Part shown: positions 7,629 to 17,962 of the stretch, piece by piece
Layout of the letters: each line of letters opens with the position of its first letter
Position numbering within the stretch: position 1 is the stretch's first letter
NCBI RefSeq assembly: GCF_009764645.1
Contig: NZ_RWIM01000031.1
Location: forward strand, 1-37,414
Direction: 5' to 3'
Length of the DNA: 37,414 bases
Source: Pseudomonas sp. PB106
GTDB lineage: Bacteria > Pseudomonadota > Gammaproteobacteria > Pseudomonadales > Pseudomonadaceae
Notes under the pieces: generated by a model
What the model was told of the DNA's origin: nothing
The model's input: only the letters and a program-made list of their open reading frames with translations
Databases searched by the model: none
Translations under genes and position numbers: made by a program

Positions 7629-8864
7629 ATGGACTTCATTCTGTTTGCGGTGCCATTTTTCTTCGTATTGATCGCCGTGGAGCTGCTTGCTGACCGTTGG
7701 CGCGGGGTCAGTAACTATCGCCTCGCCGACGCGGTGAACAGCATCAGCACCGGCGTTTTGTCGACCACCACCGGGTTGTTGACCAAAGGCGTCGGGCTGC
7801 TGACGTATGCCTTTGCCCTGGATCATCTGGCCTGGCTCAGACTGCCGGCGGACCGCGTCTGGGTCTGGGTGTTTGCCTTCGTCCTCTACGACTTCTGCTA
7901 CTACTGGCTGCACCGCATGGGCCACGAGCGCAACATCCTCTGGGCCGCGCATTCGGTGCATCACCAAAGCGAGGAGTACAACCTCTCCACCGCGTTGCGT
8001 CAGACCAGCACCGGGTTTCTGCTGAGCTGGATTTTCTACCTGCCGATGGCGGTGCTCGGCGTGCCGCTGCTGGTGTTCGTCAGCGTCGCGGCGCTTAACC
8101 TGCTGTATCAATTCTGGGTGCACACCAAACACATTCCAAAGCTCGGCTGGTTCGAGTGGTTTTTCGTCACGCCGTCCAATCATCGGGCTCACCATGCACA
8201 GAACGCTCTCTACATGGATCGCAACTACGGCGGGGTGTTCATTATTTGGGATCGTCTGTTCGGCACGTTTCAGGAAGAGGATGACAGCGAACCGGTGATT
8301 TTCGGCGTGACCACGCCATTGGCGAGCTGGAATCCGTTGTGGGCCAACCTGCAGTTTTATGCGCAGCTGTGGGACGACGCGCGTCGCGCCGAACGTCCGT
8401 GGGACAAGCTGCGGATCTGGTTCATGCGCACCGGTTGGCGGCCGGCGGACGTCGCGGCGAAGTACCCGATGCGCAAGCCGGATCTGGCCCGGTTTCGTAA
8501 ATTCGACGTACCGCTCGAGCGTCGTCAGCAAGGCTATGTGGCCGTGCAGTTTTGCGTGTATATCGCGCTGGGCAGTTATCTGATGAACCTGGAACGCAGT
8601 CTGCCGACGGCCGCGTTATTGCTCGGCTGGGGCGCGGTGGCGTTCGGGGTGTTTGCGTTAGGCGTGGCCCTGGAGAATCGCCCATGGGCGCTGAAGGTCG
8701 AGCTGTTGCGGCTGGGGTTGAACGTGCCGCTGCTGTGGCTGGCGCCGCTGGTCGGGCTATGGCCGGCCAGCCCGGTGATGTGGGCGGGCCTGCTCGGGTA
8801 CAGCCTGCTCAGTGTGGGCGGGCTGTATGTGAGCCGCCAGCGCGTTACTTGGCTGGCGTCTTAG
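7629..8864 (+). CDS. sterol desaturase / fatty acid hydroxylase family, AGMO-like
   Basis: A 411-residue integral membrane di-iron protein. The full histidine set is present: HRMGH (H95, H99), HSVHH (H108, H111, H112), HTKH (H165, H168) and HRAHH (H185, H188, H189). Further family features are NWxxHxDxxHH-like spacing and IIWDRLFGTFQEE. About four N-terminal membrane segments precede and surround the His boxes, and a C-terminal extension of about 100 residues carries three or four more. This layout recalls alkylglycerol monooxygenase and bacterial relatives more than short sterol desaturases. The likely reaction is O2-dependent hydroxylation of a lipid; substrate unknown. Its 3' end overlaps the convergent DedA gene by 20 bp. 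Confidence 0.85.
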   Translation: MDFILFAVPFFFVLIAVELLADRWRGVSNYRLADAVNSISTGVLSTTTGLLTKGVGLLTYAFALDHLAWLRLPADRVWVWVFAFVLYDFCYYWLHRMGHERNILWAAHSVHHQSEEYNLSTALRQTSTGFLLSWIFYLPMAVLGVPLLVFVSVAALNLLYQFWVHTKHIPKLGWFEWFFVTPSNHRAHHAQNALYMDRNYGGVFIIWDRLFGTFQEEDDSEPVIFGVTTPLASWNPLWANLQFYAQLWDDARRAERPWDKLRIWFMRTGWRPADVAAKYPMRKPDLARFRKFDVPLERRQQGYVAVQFCVYIALGSYLMNLERSLPTAALLLGWGAVAFGVFALGVALENRPWALKVELLRLGLNVPLLWLAPLVGLWPASPVMWAGLLGYSLLSVGGLYVSRQRVTWLAS

Positions 8865-9495
8865 GGTCGGCGGCTTTTGCCTGTTCGGCTTGCTGCAGCT
8901 GCAAGGCCTTTGCTGCTTGCTCGTCGGCGTAAACCTGTTTCGCCAGACGGGCATTCTTGAAGCGCCGGCGGATCCAGAGGCCGACGCCCAGCACCAGCAA
9001 CGCACCGAGCACCCACAGCTCATACTTCTTGATGCTGCCGAGCATGCCTTCCAGTACCGCGCCGAAGTGATAAGCGGCGGCCGCAAGGGCGGTGGCCCAG
9101 ATCGCTGCGCCGATGCCATTCAGCAGCAGATAGCGTCCCGGCGGATAACCGGACAGGCCGATCGCCACCGGCATCACCGTGCGCAAGCCGTAAACAAAAC
9201 GGAAGCTCAGGACCCAGATGTCCGGATGCTTGCGGATGTGCTCCAGCGCGCGGTCGCCCATCATCTGCCAGCGCGGTTTGCGTGCCAGCAACTTGCGCCC
9301 GTGCTTGCGGCCGAGGAAGTACCACAGCTGATCGCCGGCATAGCTGCCGCAGAACGCCACGACCACCACAATATTGATGTCCATGTATCCACGGAACGCG
9401 AGGAAGCCCGCGAGCACCAGAATGGTTTCGCCTTCGAAGAACGTGCCGAGAAACAAGGCAAAGTAGCCAAAGTCATGCAGAAATTGTTGGAGCAT
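8845..9495 (-). CDS. DedA-family membrane protein
   Basis: A 216-residue inner-membrane protein of the DedA family, linked in other bacteria to undecaprenyl-phosphate or phospholipid recycling, membrane potential and drug tolerance. Visible signatures are FFEGETILVLAGFLA, CGSYAGDQLWYFLGRKHG, and the Arg/Gly motif FRFVYGLRTVMPVAIGLSGY, followed by two more hydrophobic segments. A charged, Gln/Ala/Lys-rich tail (after residue 180) is probably cytoplasmic. The ribosome site before the ATG at 9495 is weak. It converges on and overlaps the hydroxylase gene, so the tail codons are shared antisense. Confidence 0.9.
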   Translation of the reverse strand: MLQQFLHDFGYFALFLGTFFEGETILVLAGFLAFRGYMDINIVVVVAFCGSYAGDQLWYFLGRKHGRKLLARKPRWQMMGDRALEHIRKHPDIWVLSFRFVYGLRTVMPVAIGLSGYPPGRYLLLNGIGAAIWATALAAAAYHFGAVLEGMLGSIKKYELWVLGALLVLGVGLWIRRRFKNARLAKQVYADEQAAKALQLQQAEQAKAADPKTPAK

Positions 9496-9576
9496 TGTCT
9501 GGGTGCTGGCGAAATGAACGCGCAGCCTAACCCTTCGGACACATTCATGAAAGTGTCCAAATGTGTCTCGACGTGA

Positions 9577-10716
<1,140 letters not shown>

Positions 10717-10734
10717 CCCTCCCAGGAACATTCC

Positions 10735-12960
10735 ATGAATACCGAAGGACTCACTGAAGTTGCTGTAAAAGAAGCTCAACCGGTGGTCGAGCAAATCGCT
10801 GAAACCCCGCCGGAAATGGAGCCAGCGCCACCCGCGCCGGCGGCCGAAACCGCTGTGGCGGTGCCGGCGATTGCCATTCCCGGTCTGGATGACAGCAGCC
10901 TGTATATCCACCGTGAGCTTTCGCAATTGCAGTTCAACATCCGCGTGCTGGAACAGGCGCTGGACGAGTCCTATCCGTTGCTGGAACGCTTGAAGTTCCT
11001 GCTGATCTTCTCCAGCAACCTCGATGAATTCTTCGAAATCCGTGTCGCCGGCCTGAAGAAACAAATCACCTTCGCCCGTGAACAGGCCGGTGCCGATGGC
11101 TTGCAACCGCATCAAGCGCTGGCGCGCATCAGCGAACTGGTGCACGGTCACGTTGATCGCCAATACGCGATCCTCAACGACATCCTGCTGCCGGAGCTGG
11201 AAAAGCATCAGGTGCGCTTCATCCGTCGCCGTAACTGGACGGTCAAGCTCAAAACTTGGGTACGCCGCTATTTCCGCGACGAGATCGCTCCGATCATCAC
11301 CCCGATCGGCCTCGACCCGACGCACCCGTTCCCGTTGCTGGTGAACAAAAGCCTGAACTTCATCGTCGAGTTGGAAGGCATCGACGCCTTCGGTCGCGAC
11401 TCTGGTCTGGCGATCATCCCGGCGCCGCGTTTGCTGCCGCGGATCATCAAGGTGCCGGAAGAAGTCGGCGGCCCCGGCGACAACTATGTATTCCTGTCGT
11501 CGATGATCCACGCCCACGCCGATGACCTGTTCCAGGGCATGAAGGTCAAGGGCTGCTACCAGTTCCGTCTGACCCGAAACGCCGACCTGGCGCTCGACTC
11601 CGAAGACGTCGAAGACCTGGCCCGCGCCCTGCGTGGCGAGTTGTTCTCGCGTCGTTACGGCGATGCGGTGCGCCTGGAAGTCGCCGATACCTGCCCGAAA
11701 CACCTCTCGGACTACTTGCTCAAGCAATTCAACCTGAGCGAGAGCGAGCTGTATCAGGTCAACGGCCCGGTCAACCTGACTCGGCTGTTCAGCATCACCG
11801 GTCTGGACAGCCATCCGGAGCTGCAATACACGCCGTTCACCCCGCAGATCCCGAAACTGCTGCAGAACAGCGAAAACATTTTCAGCGTGGTCAGCAAGCA
11901 GGACATCCTCTTGCTGCACCCGTTCGAGTCGTTCACCCCGGTGGTCGACCTGCTGCGTCAGGCCGCCAAAGACCCCCACGTTCTCGCTGTGCGGCAAACG
12001 CTGTACCGCTCCGGCGCCAACTCCGAAATCGTCGATGCACTGGTGGACGCCGCGCGTAACGGCAAGGAAGTGACGGCCGTCATCGAGCTGCGTGCGCGCT
12101 TCGACGAAGAATCCAACCTGCAACTGGCGAGCCGTCTGCAAGCGGCCGGTGCGGTGGTGATCTACGGTGTGGTCGGCTTCAAGACTCACGCCAAGATGAT
12201 GCTGATCCTGCGTCGCGAGGCCGGCGAGATCGTGCGATATGCGCACCTCGGCACTGGTAACTATCACGCCGGCAACGCCAAGCTGTACACCGACTACAGC
12301 CTGCTGACCTCCGACGACGCCTTGTGCGAAGACGTCGGCAAACTGTTCAGCCAGTTGATCGGCATGGGTAAAACCCTGCGCATGAAGAAGCTGCTGCATG
12401 CGCCGTTCACCCTGAAAAAGGGCATGCTCGACATGATTGCCCGCGAAACCCAGTTCGCCGTCGAGGGCAAACCGGCACACATCATCGCCAAGTTCAACTC
12501 GCTGACCGATCCGAAGATCATCCGCGCGCTGTACAAGGCCAGCCAGTCCGGCGTGCGCATCGACTTGGTGGTGCGCGGCATGTGCTGCCTGCGTCCGGGC
12601 ATTGCCGGGGTTTCGCACAATATTCATGTGCGCTCGATCATCGGCCGCTTCCTGGAACACACCCGCGTGTTCTATTTCCTCAATGGCGGCGACGAGCAGA
12701 TGTTCCTCTCCAGTGCCGACTGGATGGAGCGCAACCTCGACAAGCGCGTCGAGACTTGCTTCCCGGTCGAAGGCAAGAAGCTGCTGACCCGCGTGAAGAA
12801 AGAGCTTGAGCTGTACCTGACCGACAACACCCACAGCTGGAGTTTGCAATCGGATGGCCGTTACATCCGCAACACGCCGACCGGCAACCAGAACCCGCGC
12901 AGCGCGCAAGCGACCCTGTTGGAACGCTTGGGTAGCCCGATCCTGCCAGTGAGCAGCTGA
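10735..12960 (+). CDS. ppk: polyphosphate kinase 1
   Basis: Makes inorganic polyphosphate reversibly from ATP. 741 residues, normal for the Pseudomonas enzyme, with a Pro/Ala-rich N-terminal extension of about 45 residues before the [17 protein letters not shown] core. The two catalytic histidines of PPK1 are at H485 (FKTHAKMML) and H504 ([10 protein letters not shown]), 19 apart as in E. coli H435/H454. The LLHPFESF motif and YTDYSLLT are also intact. The start has an AGGAAC ribosome site. It lies directly behind hemB and in front of convergent ppx. A Pho-box-like promoter upstream of hemB would place it under phosphate control (inference). Confidence 0.97.
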   Translation: MNTEGLTEVAVKEAQPVVEQIAETPPEMEPAPPAPAAETAVAVPAIAIPGLDDSSLYIHRELSQLQFNIRVLEQALDESYPLLERLKFLLIFSSNLDEFFEIRVAGLKKQITFAREQAGADGLQPHQALARISELVHGHVDRQYAILNDILLPELEKHQVRFIRRRNWTVKLKTWVRRYFRDEIAPIITPIGLDPTHPFPLLVNKSLNFIVELEGIDAFGRDSGLAIIPAPRLLPRIIKVPEEVGGPGDNYVFLSSMIHAHADDLFQGMKVKGCYQFRLTRNADLALDSEDVEDLARALRGELFSRRYGDAVRLEVADTCPKHLSDYLLKQFNLSESELYQVNGPVNLTRLFSITGLDSHPELQYTPFTPQIPKLLQNSENIFSVVSKQDILLLHPFESFTPVVDLLRQAAKDPHVLAVRQTLYRSGANSEIVDALVDAARNGKEVTAVIELRARFDEESNLQLASRLQAAGAVVIYGVVGFKTHAKMMLILRREAGEIVRYAHLGTGNYHAGNAKLYTDYSLLTSDDALCEDVGKLFSQLIGMGKTLRMKKLLHAPFTLKKGMLDMIARETQFAVEGKPAHIIAKFNSLTDPKIIRALYKASQSGVRIDLVVRGMCCLRPGIAGVSHNIHVRSIIGRFLEHTRVFYFLNGGDEQMFLSSADWMERNLDKRVETCFPVEGKKLLTRVKKELELYLTDNTHSWSLQSDGRYIRNTPTGNQNPRSAQATLLERLGSPILPVSS

Positions 12961-12973
12961 CTTTCAGCCGAAT

Positions 12974-13005
12974 AAAAAAGGCGATCCCAACGGATCGCCT
13001 TTTTT
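12974..13005. terminator. bidirectional intrinsic terminator after ppk
   Basis: A 14-bp stem AAAAAAGGCGATCC / GGATCGCCTTTTTT with a 4-nt loop. T-tracts on both strands allow it to end ppk and also ppx from the other side. Confidence 0.9.
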
Positions 13006-13020
13006 GTACCTGATACACGA

Positions 13021-13106
13021 CTGTAGGAGCTGCCGAAGGCTGCGATCTTTTGATCTTGATCGTAAAAACAAGATCAAAAGATCGCAGCCTGCGGCAGCTC
13101 CTACAG
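13021..13106. repeat. REP inverted pair between ppk and ppx
   Basis: 38-nt arms 13021-13058 and 13069-13106 match at 37 of 38 positions (CTGTAGGAGCTGCCG...GATCTTG), with a 10-nt loop. This is the same REP type as at both ends of the window. It lies in the tail-to-tail gap of ppk and ppx. Confidence 0.9.
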
Positions 13107-13124
13107 GGGTAGATTTGTGCTGTG

Positions 13125-14627
13125 TCAGTGGACGGTGAGGACGATGCCCACCCGCGTCAGCCAATCGGCCTCAAGCCCGAAATCTGCCTGAGTCAGCTGA
13201 TTTTCATCCAGCCAGTTCTCCGGGAATTCCACATCAAGGGTGTTGCCCTTGGCGTGCAACACCACCTGCGGCATCGCTTGGGTGCCACGAATGTGGTGGA
13301 ACAGGATCGCAAAGCGCAGCAGCACGCACAGGCGAATCAGCTTGTCACCGTCGTCACCGAAATCGGCAAACTTGTCCTTGGGAATATTACGGCGGTGACC
13401 ACGCACCAATAGGGCGAGCATCTGTTGGTCTTCGCGGGAGAACCCGGCGAGGTCCGAATGCTCGATCAGATAAGCGCCGTGTTTGTGGTAGTGATAGTGT
13501 GCGATATCGAGGCCGACTTCGTGCACTTTCGCTGCCCAACCGAGGAGTTCGCGCCAGATGCCGTCGTCAAGCTCCCAGTCTGCCGCGACCTGATCGAACG
13601 CGTGCAAGGCTTTGCGCTCAACCCGCGCCGCTTGTTGCAGATCAACGTGATAACGCTCCATCAGCGAAGTCAGGGTGCGTTCGCGCACGTCTTCGTGGTG
13701 ATGGCGACCGAGCAGGTCATAGAGCACGCCTTCGCGCAGCGCGCCGTCGCAGTGATCCATGCGTTGCAGTTCGAGGGCGTCGAAAATGGCCTCGAGAATC
13801 GCCAGACCGGCCGGGAAAATGGTCCGGCGGTCAGGCTTGATGCCTTCGAAATCGATCTTGTCGACGTCGCCAAGCTTGAACAGGCGACGCTTGAGCCAGG
13901 CCAGACCTTCGGCATTGACCTCGCCAGTGCCGTGGCCGCCGGCCTTCAGCGCCAGGCCGATGGCGCGGATGGTGCCCGAGGAGCCGATGGCTTCATCCCA
14001 AGTCAGGCGATGCAGAGCGTGTTCGATGCTCATGATCTCCAGCCGCGCCGCCGTGTACGCCTGGGCGTAGCGGGCCGGGGTGATCTTGCCGTCCTTGAAA
14101 TAGCGCTGGGTGAAGCTGACGCAACCCATTTGCAGGCTTTCGCGCAGCAGCGGTTCGAAGCGCTGGCCGATGATGAATTCGGTACTGCCGCCGCCGATGT
14201 CGGCAACCAGACGTTTGCCCGGAGTGTCGGCGAGGGTGTGCGAGACGCCGAGGTAGATCAGGCGCGCCTCTTCACGGCCGGAAATGACTTCCACCGGGTG
14301 CCCGAGGATTTCCTCGGCGCGGTGGATGAACTCGAGGCGATTGCGCGCTTCCCGCAAGGCGTTGGTGCCGACGATCCGCACGGCGCCCAGCGGCATACCG
14401 TTGATCAGTTGGGCAAAGCGCTTGAGGCAATCGAGGCCGCGCTGCATCGATTCTTCGTTGAGCTTGCGCTCATCGTCGATGCCGGCCGCCAGCTGAACCT
14501 TCTCGCCGAGGCGCTCAAGGATACGAATTTCGCCGTTCTGGGCCTTGGCCACGACCATGTGAAAGCTGTTCGAGCCCAGGTCGATTGCGGCGATCAGGGA
14601 CAGATTCTTGGCTTGGGATTGCGGCAT
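13125..14627 (-). CDS. ppx: exopolyphosphatase
   Basis: Ppx/GppA-family enzyme that removes terminal phosphates from polyphosphate (members may also cleave pppGpp). 500 residues. It has the actin-like phosphate loop DLGSN (16-20), GREEARLIY with the expected catalytic Glu near 120, and [10 protein letters not shown] (143-152). A C-terminal HD-like helical region follows, with [15 protein letters not shown] and [14 protein letters not shown]. It faces ppk, the usual Pseudomonas arrangement. No strong ribosome site precedes the ATG at 14627, so expression may be modest. Confidence 0.95.
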   Translation of the reverse strand: MPQSQAKNLSLIAAIDLGSNSFHMVVAKAQNGEIRILERLGEKVQLAAGIDDERKLNEESMQRGLDCLKRFAQLINGMPLGAVRIVGTNALREARNRLEFIHRAEEILGHPVEVISGREEARLIYLGVSHTLADTPGKRLVADIGGGSTEFIIGQRFEPLLRESLQMGCVSFTQRYFKDGKITPARYAQAYTAARLEIMSIEHALHRLTWDEAIGSSGTIRAIGLALKAGGHGTGEVNAEGLAWLKRRLFKLGDVDKIDFEGIKPDRRTIFPAGLAILEAIFDALELQRMDHCDGALREGVLYDLLGRHHHEDVRERTLTSLMERYHVDLQQAARVERKALHAFDQVAADWELDDGIWRELLGWAAKVHEVGLDIAHYHYHKHGAYLIEHSDLAGFSREDQQMLALLVRGHRRNIPKDKFADFGDDGDKLIRLCVLLRFAILFHHIRGTQAMPQVVLHAKGNTLDVEFPENWLDENQLTQADFGLEADWLTRVGIVLTVH

Positions 14628-14738
14628 GGTCAGGGGGTCTCGGTCGATAACCTCGACATCGTGCCACGATCAAACGCTGGCGCCAACGCGCATGGTTCAA
14701 ACCGTTGATTCAGCGCAGAAAGTCTTGAGGCCGCAGCC

Positions 14739-14847
14739 TGATCGTTCCCACGCTCTGCGTGGGAATGCCTCACCGGACGCTCTGCGTCCGCTTTTGGGAC
14801 GCGGAGCGTCCTTGGCTGCATTCCCACGCGGAGCGTGGGAACGATCA
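14739..14847. repeat. 109-bp palindromic intergenic repeat
   Basis: Outer arms TGATCGTTCCCACGC and GCGTGGGAACGATCA, with nested hairpins (CCCACGCTCTGCGTGGG, GGACGCTCTGCGTCC, GGGACGCGGAGCGTCC). It is related to 6699-6833. It lies between the start of ppx and the end of the ABC operon, at the left border of the putative insert. Confidence 0.85.
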
Positions 14848-14860
14848 GGATGGGGCAGAT

Positions 14861-15598
14861 TCAGGCTGTCGCTTCGACGGTGCCAATAAAATTCGCCAGC
14901 TCCGCCGTCTGCGGATTGGCAAACAACACTTTCGGATCCCCCACCTCATGCACCTTGCCGTGGTGCATGAACACCAGTTTGTCGCCCACCTCGCGGGCGA
15001 AGCGCATTTCGTGGGTGACCATGATCAGCGTCATGCCTTCCTTGGCCAGTTGCCGCACCACGCTGAGCACTTCGTTGACCAGTTCCGGGTCGAGCGCCGA
15101 AGTGATCTCATCGCAGAGCAGGACTTTCGGCGACATCGCCAACGCCCGGGCAATCGCCACGCGCTGTTGCTGGCCGCCGGACAAGCGATCCGGAAAAGCA
15201 TCGAACTTTTCGCCCAGACCGACTCGCTCGAGCATTTCGCGCGCCAGTTCCGCCGCTTTGGCCTTCGGCACTTTCTGCACCACTTGCGGCGCAAGCATGA
15301 CGTTTTCACCCACGGTCAGGTGCGGGAACAGGTTGAACTGCTGGAAGACCATGCCGACTTTTTGCCGCAAGCTGCGCAGGTCGGCGCGGGCGGCGTCGAG
15401 GTATTCGCCGTCGACTTCGATCACGCCGTCATTGATCGATTCCAGACCGTTAAGCGTGCGCAGCAGGGTGGACTTGCCCGAGCCGCTGCGGCCGATGATC
15501 GCCACGACCTGGCCTTCCTCGACGCTGAGGTCGATGCCTTTGAGTACGTGGTGATCGCCGTAGTATTTATGCAGGGCGGAAATTCTAAGCAGAGGCAT
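14861..15598 (-). CDS. amino-acid-type ABC transporter, ATP-binding protein
   Basis: A 245-residue ATPase of the polar amino acid uptake family (GlnQ/HisP type) that powers the adjacent permeases. Walker A GRSGSGKST (36-44), Q-loop in VGMVFQQFNLFPHL, signature LSGGQQQR (139-146), Walker B LLCDE (D163, E164) and the H-loop THEMRFA are all intact. The ATG at 15598 has an AAGGAG ribosome site; a frame extending to 15694 merely overlaps the permease. It overlaps the upstream permease by 14 nt, so the operon order is binding protein, permease, permease, ATPase. Confidence 0.93.
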   Translation of the reverse strand: MPLLRISALHKYYGDHHVLKGIDLSVEEGQVVAIIGRSGSGKSTLLRTLNGLESINDGVIEVDGEYLDAARADLRSLRQKVGMVFQQFNLFPHLTVGENVMLAPQVVQKVPKAKAAELAREMLERVGLGEKFDAFPDRLSGGQQQRVAIARALAMSPKVLLCDEITSALDPELVNEVLSVVRQLAKEGMTLIMVTHEMRFAREVGDKLVFMHHGKVHEVGDPKVLFANPQTAELANFIGTVEATA

Positions 15599-16235
15599 GC
15601 AGTCTCCTTTCCAGGTAGCGCGCACTGAGGGACAAGGGGTAGCAGAGCAGGAAGTAGCCGAGGGCAACGAGGCCGTAGACCATGAACGGTTCAAACGTGG
15701 CGTTGGCGAGCATGCCGCCGGTCTTGGTCAGTTCGGTGAAGCCGATGATCGAGGTCACGGCGGTGCCTTTGACCACTTGCACCGAGAAACCCACCGTCGG
15801 CGCCACGGCAATGCGCAGCGCCTGCGGCAGGATCACGTAGCGCAATTGCTCCAGCGGATTGAGCGCCAGACTCGCCGAGGCTTCCCACTGGCCATTGGAG
15901 ATCGATTCGACACAGCCGCGCCAGATCTCCGCCAGATAGGCGCTGGTAAACAACGTCAAGGCAATCGCCGCCGCCATCCACGGCGAGATTTCGATCCCGG
16001 CCAGCGCCACGCCGAAGAACACCAGAAACAGCTGCATCAACAGCGGCGTGCCTTGGAACAGCTCGATCCAGGTGCGGGCGATGCTGCTCGACACAGGGTT
16101 TTTCGAGATGCGCATGATCAGAATCAGCAGCCCGACGATCCCGCCGCCAATGAACGCCACCAGCGACAATGCCAGCGTCCATTGCAGCCCTATGAGCAGG
16201 TTGCGCAGGATGTCCCAGAAGGTGAAGTCACTCAT
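15585..16235 (-). CDS. amino-acid-type ABC transporter permease
   Basis: A 216-residue inner-membrane permease of the HisM/GlnP family with about five membrane helices. The N-terminus FWDILRNLLIGLQWTL leads into the usual ELFQGTPLLMQL motif. The coupling EAA-like loop is EASASLALNPLEQLRYVILPQA. The ATG at 16235 has a CAGGAG site and forms ATGA with the stop of the preceding permease, so translation is coupled. It is paired with the next gene as a heterodimeric channel. Confidence 0.92.
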   Translation of the reverse strand: MSDFTFWDILRNLLIGLQWTLALSLVAFIGGGIVGLLILIMRISKNPVSSSIARTWIELFQGTPLLMQLFLVFFGVALAGIEISPWMAAAIALTLFTSAYLAEIWRGCVESISNGQWEASASLALNPLEQLRYVILPQALRIAVAPTVGFSVQVVKGTAVTSIIGFTELTKTGGMLANATFEPFMVYGLVALGYFLLCYPLSLSARYLERRLHASA

Positions 16236-16900
16236 ACGCTGCTCCTGCTGATATAGCGCCGGCCGATCCAGTTCAGCAACTGACGGATCAGCAGCGCCAT
16301 GCACAGGTAGATCAGCGTGGTCAGCGCGTAGGTTTCAAAGGCGCGGAAATTGCGCGACTGAATGAAGTTGGCAGCGAAGCTGAGTTCCTCGGTGGCGATC
16401 TGTGAGCACACCGCCGAACCGAGCATGACGATAATGATCTGGCTGCTCAGCGCCGGCCAGACCTTACCCAGCGCCGGCAGCAACACCACGTGGCGGAACG
16501 CCTCGAAGCGTGTCATCGCCAAGGCTGCGGCGGCTTCCAGTTGCCCGCGTGGAATTGCCTGAATGCCGGCGCGGATGATCTCGGTCGAATAGGCACCGAG
16601 GTTGATCACCATCGCCAGCACTGCCGCCTGCCACTCGGAAATCTGCACGCCGAGTGACGGCAACCCAAAGAAGATGAAAAACAACTGCACCAGAAAAGGC
16701 GTGTTGCGGATCAACTCGACGTAGACACCGAAAATCGCCGAGAACGGGCGGATGTTCCACGCCCGCACCAACGCCCCGACAATGCCCACGCCAACCCCGA
16801 GCAGCGCGCCAATGGCCGTCAGCTCAAGGGTGAACAGCGCCCCGCGCAGCAGCAGGTCGGTGTTTTCCACCACCGGCATGAAATCGAACTGATAAGCCAT
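16232..16900 (-). CDS. amino-acid-type ABC transporter permease
   Basis: A 222-residue partner permease. It shows ELIRNTPFLVQLFFIFFG, the family substrate-path motif, and the coupling loop EAAAALAMTRFEAFRHVVLLPA. The ATG at 16900 follows a GGGAGA site. It lies 21 nt after the binding-protein gene and overlaps the next permease by 4 nt. Together with the neighbour it forms the transmembrane pore for a small polar solute. Confidence 0.92.
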   Translation of the reverse strand: MAYQFDFMPVVENTDLLLRGALFTLELTAIGALLGVGVGIVGALVRAWNIRPFSAIFGVYVELIRNTPFLVQLFFIFFGLPSLGVQISEWQAAVLAMVINLGAYSTEIIRAGIQAIPRGQLEAAAALAMTRFEAFRHVVLLPALGKVWPALSSQIIIVMLGSAVCSQIATEELSFAANFIQSRNFRAFETYALTTLIYLCMALLIRQLLNWIGRRYISRSSV

Positions 16901-16921
16901 GAAAGTCTCCCGCGCAGTCGA

Positions 16922-17707
16922 TCAGAGATCGGCCGGCAGCGGCTCTTTCAGCCAGGTCTGCGAATTCTTTTCCAGCGCGCCGTCAGCCTTGGCAGTGGTC
17001 AGGATGTCGTTGACCTTGGCCAGCAGCGCCGCTTCGTTCTTGTTCACGCCGACGTAGACCGGCGAATCCTTGAGCTTCACTTTCAGCGCCGGCACACGTT
17101 TCGGGTTCTTTTCGCTGATCGCGACCATCACCACGTTGCCGCTGGCGATCAGGTCGACTTGCCCGGCGAGGTAGGCGGCGATGGTCGAGTTGTTGTCTTC
17201 GAAGCGCTTGATGGTCACGCCTTCGGGGGCGACTTTGCTCAGCTCAATGTCTTCGATGGCGCCACGGGTGACGCTGATGGTCTTGCCCTTGAGGTCGTCG
17301 AGGTTGCTGATCGAAGCATCCGGTGGGCCGAACACGGCGAGGTAGAAGGGGGCATAGGCGCGGGAGAAGTCGATGACTTTCTCGCGCTCAGCATTTTTGC
17401 CGAGGCTGGAAATCACCAGATCGACCTTGCCGGTGGTCAGAAACGGGATGCGGTTGGTGCTGTTGACCGGGGTCAGTTCGAGTTTGACCTTGAGTTGATC
17501 GGCCAGCAGTTTCGCGGTGTCGATGTCCAGGCCGCGAGGCTTCATGTCCGGGCCAACCGAGCCGAACGGCGGGAAGTCCTGCGGCACGGCAACTTTCAGC
17601 GTGCCGCGTTTGACCACGTCGTCGAGACCGTCAGCGTGGGCGGAGGTCTGGCACAGCAGTAGGCCGGCAAACAGGGAAGCGAGGAGGGCGCTGTAACGCT
17701 TGGTCAT
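16922..17707 (-). CDS. periplasmic substrate-binding protein of the ABC importer
   Basis: A 261-residue type 3 solute-binding protein. The signal peptide ends around SAHA (residue 26). Then come GTLKVAVPQDFPPFGSVG, RGLDIDTAKLLADQL, the NREKVIDFS-like block (NAEREKVIDFSRAY), and a second lobe with NNSTIAAYLAGQVDLIASG. A TTG two codons upstream is too close to the GGAG ribosome site, so ATG 17707 is preferred. It is the first gene of the importer operon. The ligand is probably an amino acid or related compound, but I cannot name it. Confidence 0.92.
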   Translation of the reverse strand: MTKRYSALLASLFAGLLLCQTSAHADGLDDVVKRGTLKVAVPQDFPPFGSVGPDMKPRGLDIDTAKLLADQLKVKLELTPVNSTNRIPFLTTGKVDLVISSLGKNAEREKVIDFSRAYAPFYLAVFGPPDASISNLDDLKGKTISVTRGAIEDIELSKVAPEGVTIKRFEDNNSTIAAYLAGQVDLIASGNVVMVAISEKNPKRVPALKVKLKDSPVYVGVNKNEAALLAKVNDILTTAKADGALEKNSQTWLKEPLPADL

Positions 17708-17821
17708 GGACAATCTCCGGATCGGCGGGAAGTGATTTCTGCGTTCGGACAGAGCACGGGCCGTGCCAATACGTGGGTTTTATGCCGGCAGGCCGCAGTT
17801 TCAGCGGTTTTGTTCGGTCTT

Positions 17822-17836
17822 ACTGGTCTGAACAGT
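17822..17836. promoter_or_regulatory. candidate FadR-family operator
   Basis: ACTGGTCTGAACAGT pairs at 6 of 7 arm positions and resembles the GntR/FadR-type core TGGTCNGACCA. It lies in the 255-bp divergent gap between the ABC operon and the regulator, about 115 nt from one start and 126 nt from the other. Confidence 0.5.
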
Positions 17837-17962
17837 CAGGTTGTTTTTCGCACTGCCATGGCGCATCCGTCGTGCGCGCCGAACCCCGCTGGGGCACGAC
17901 TTGCCGGACTCGGCGAATAGCTTTACAACTAGCCGCACATTGGCCTGGCGCGTCTGAAAAAC

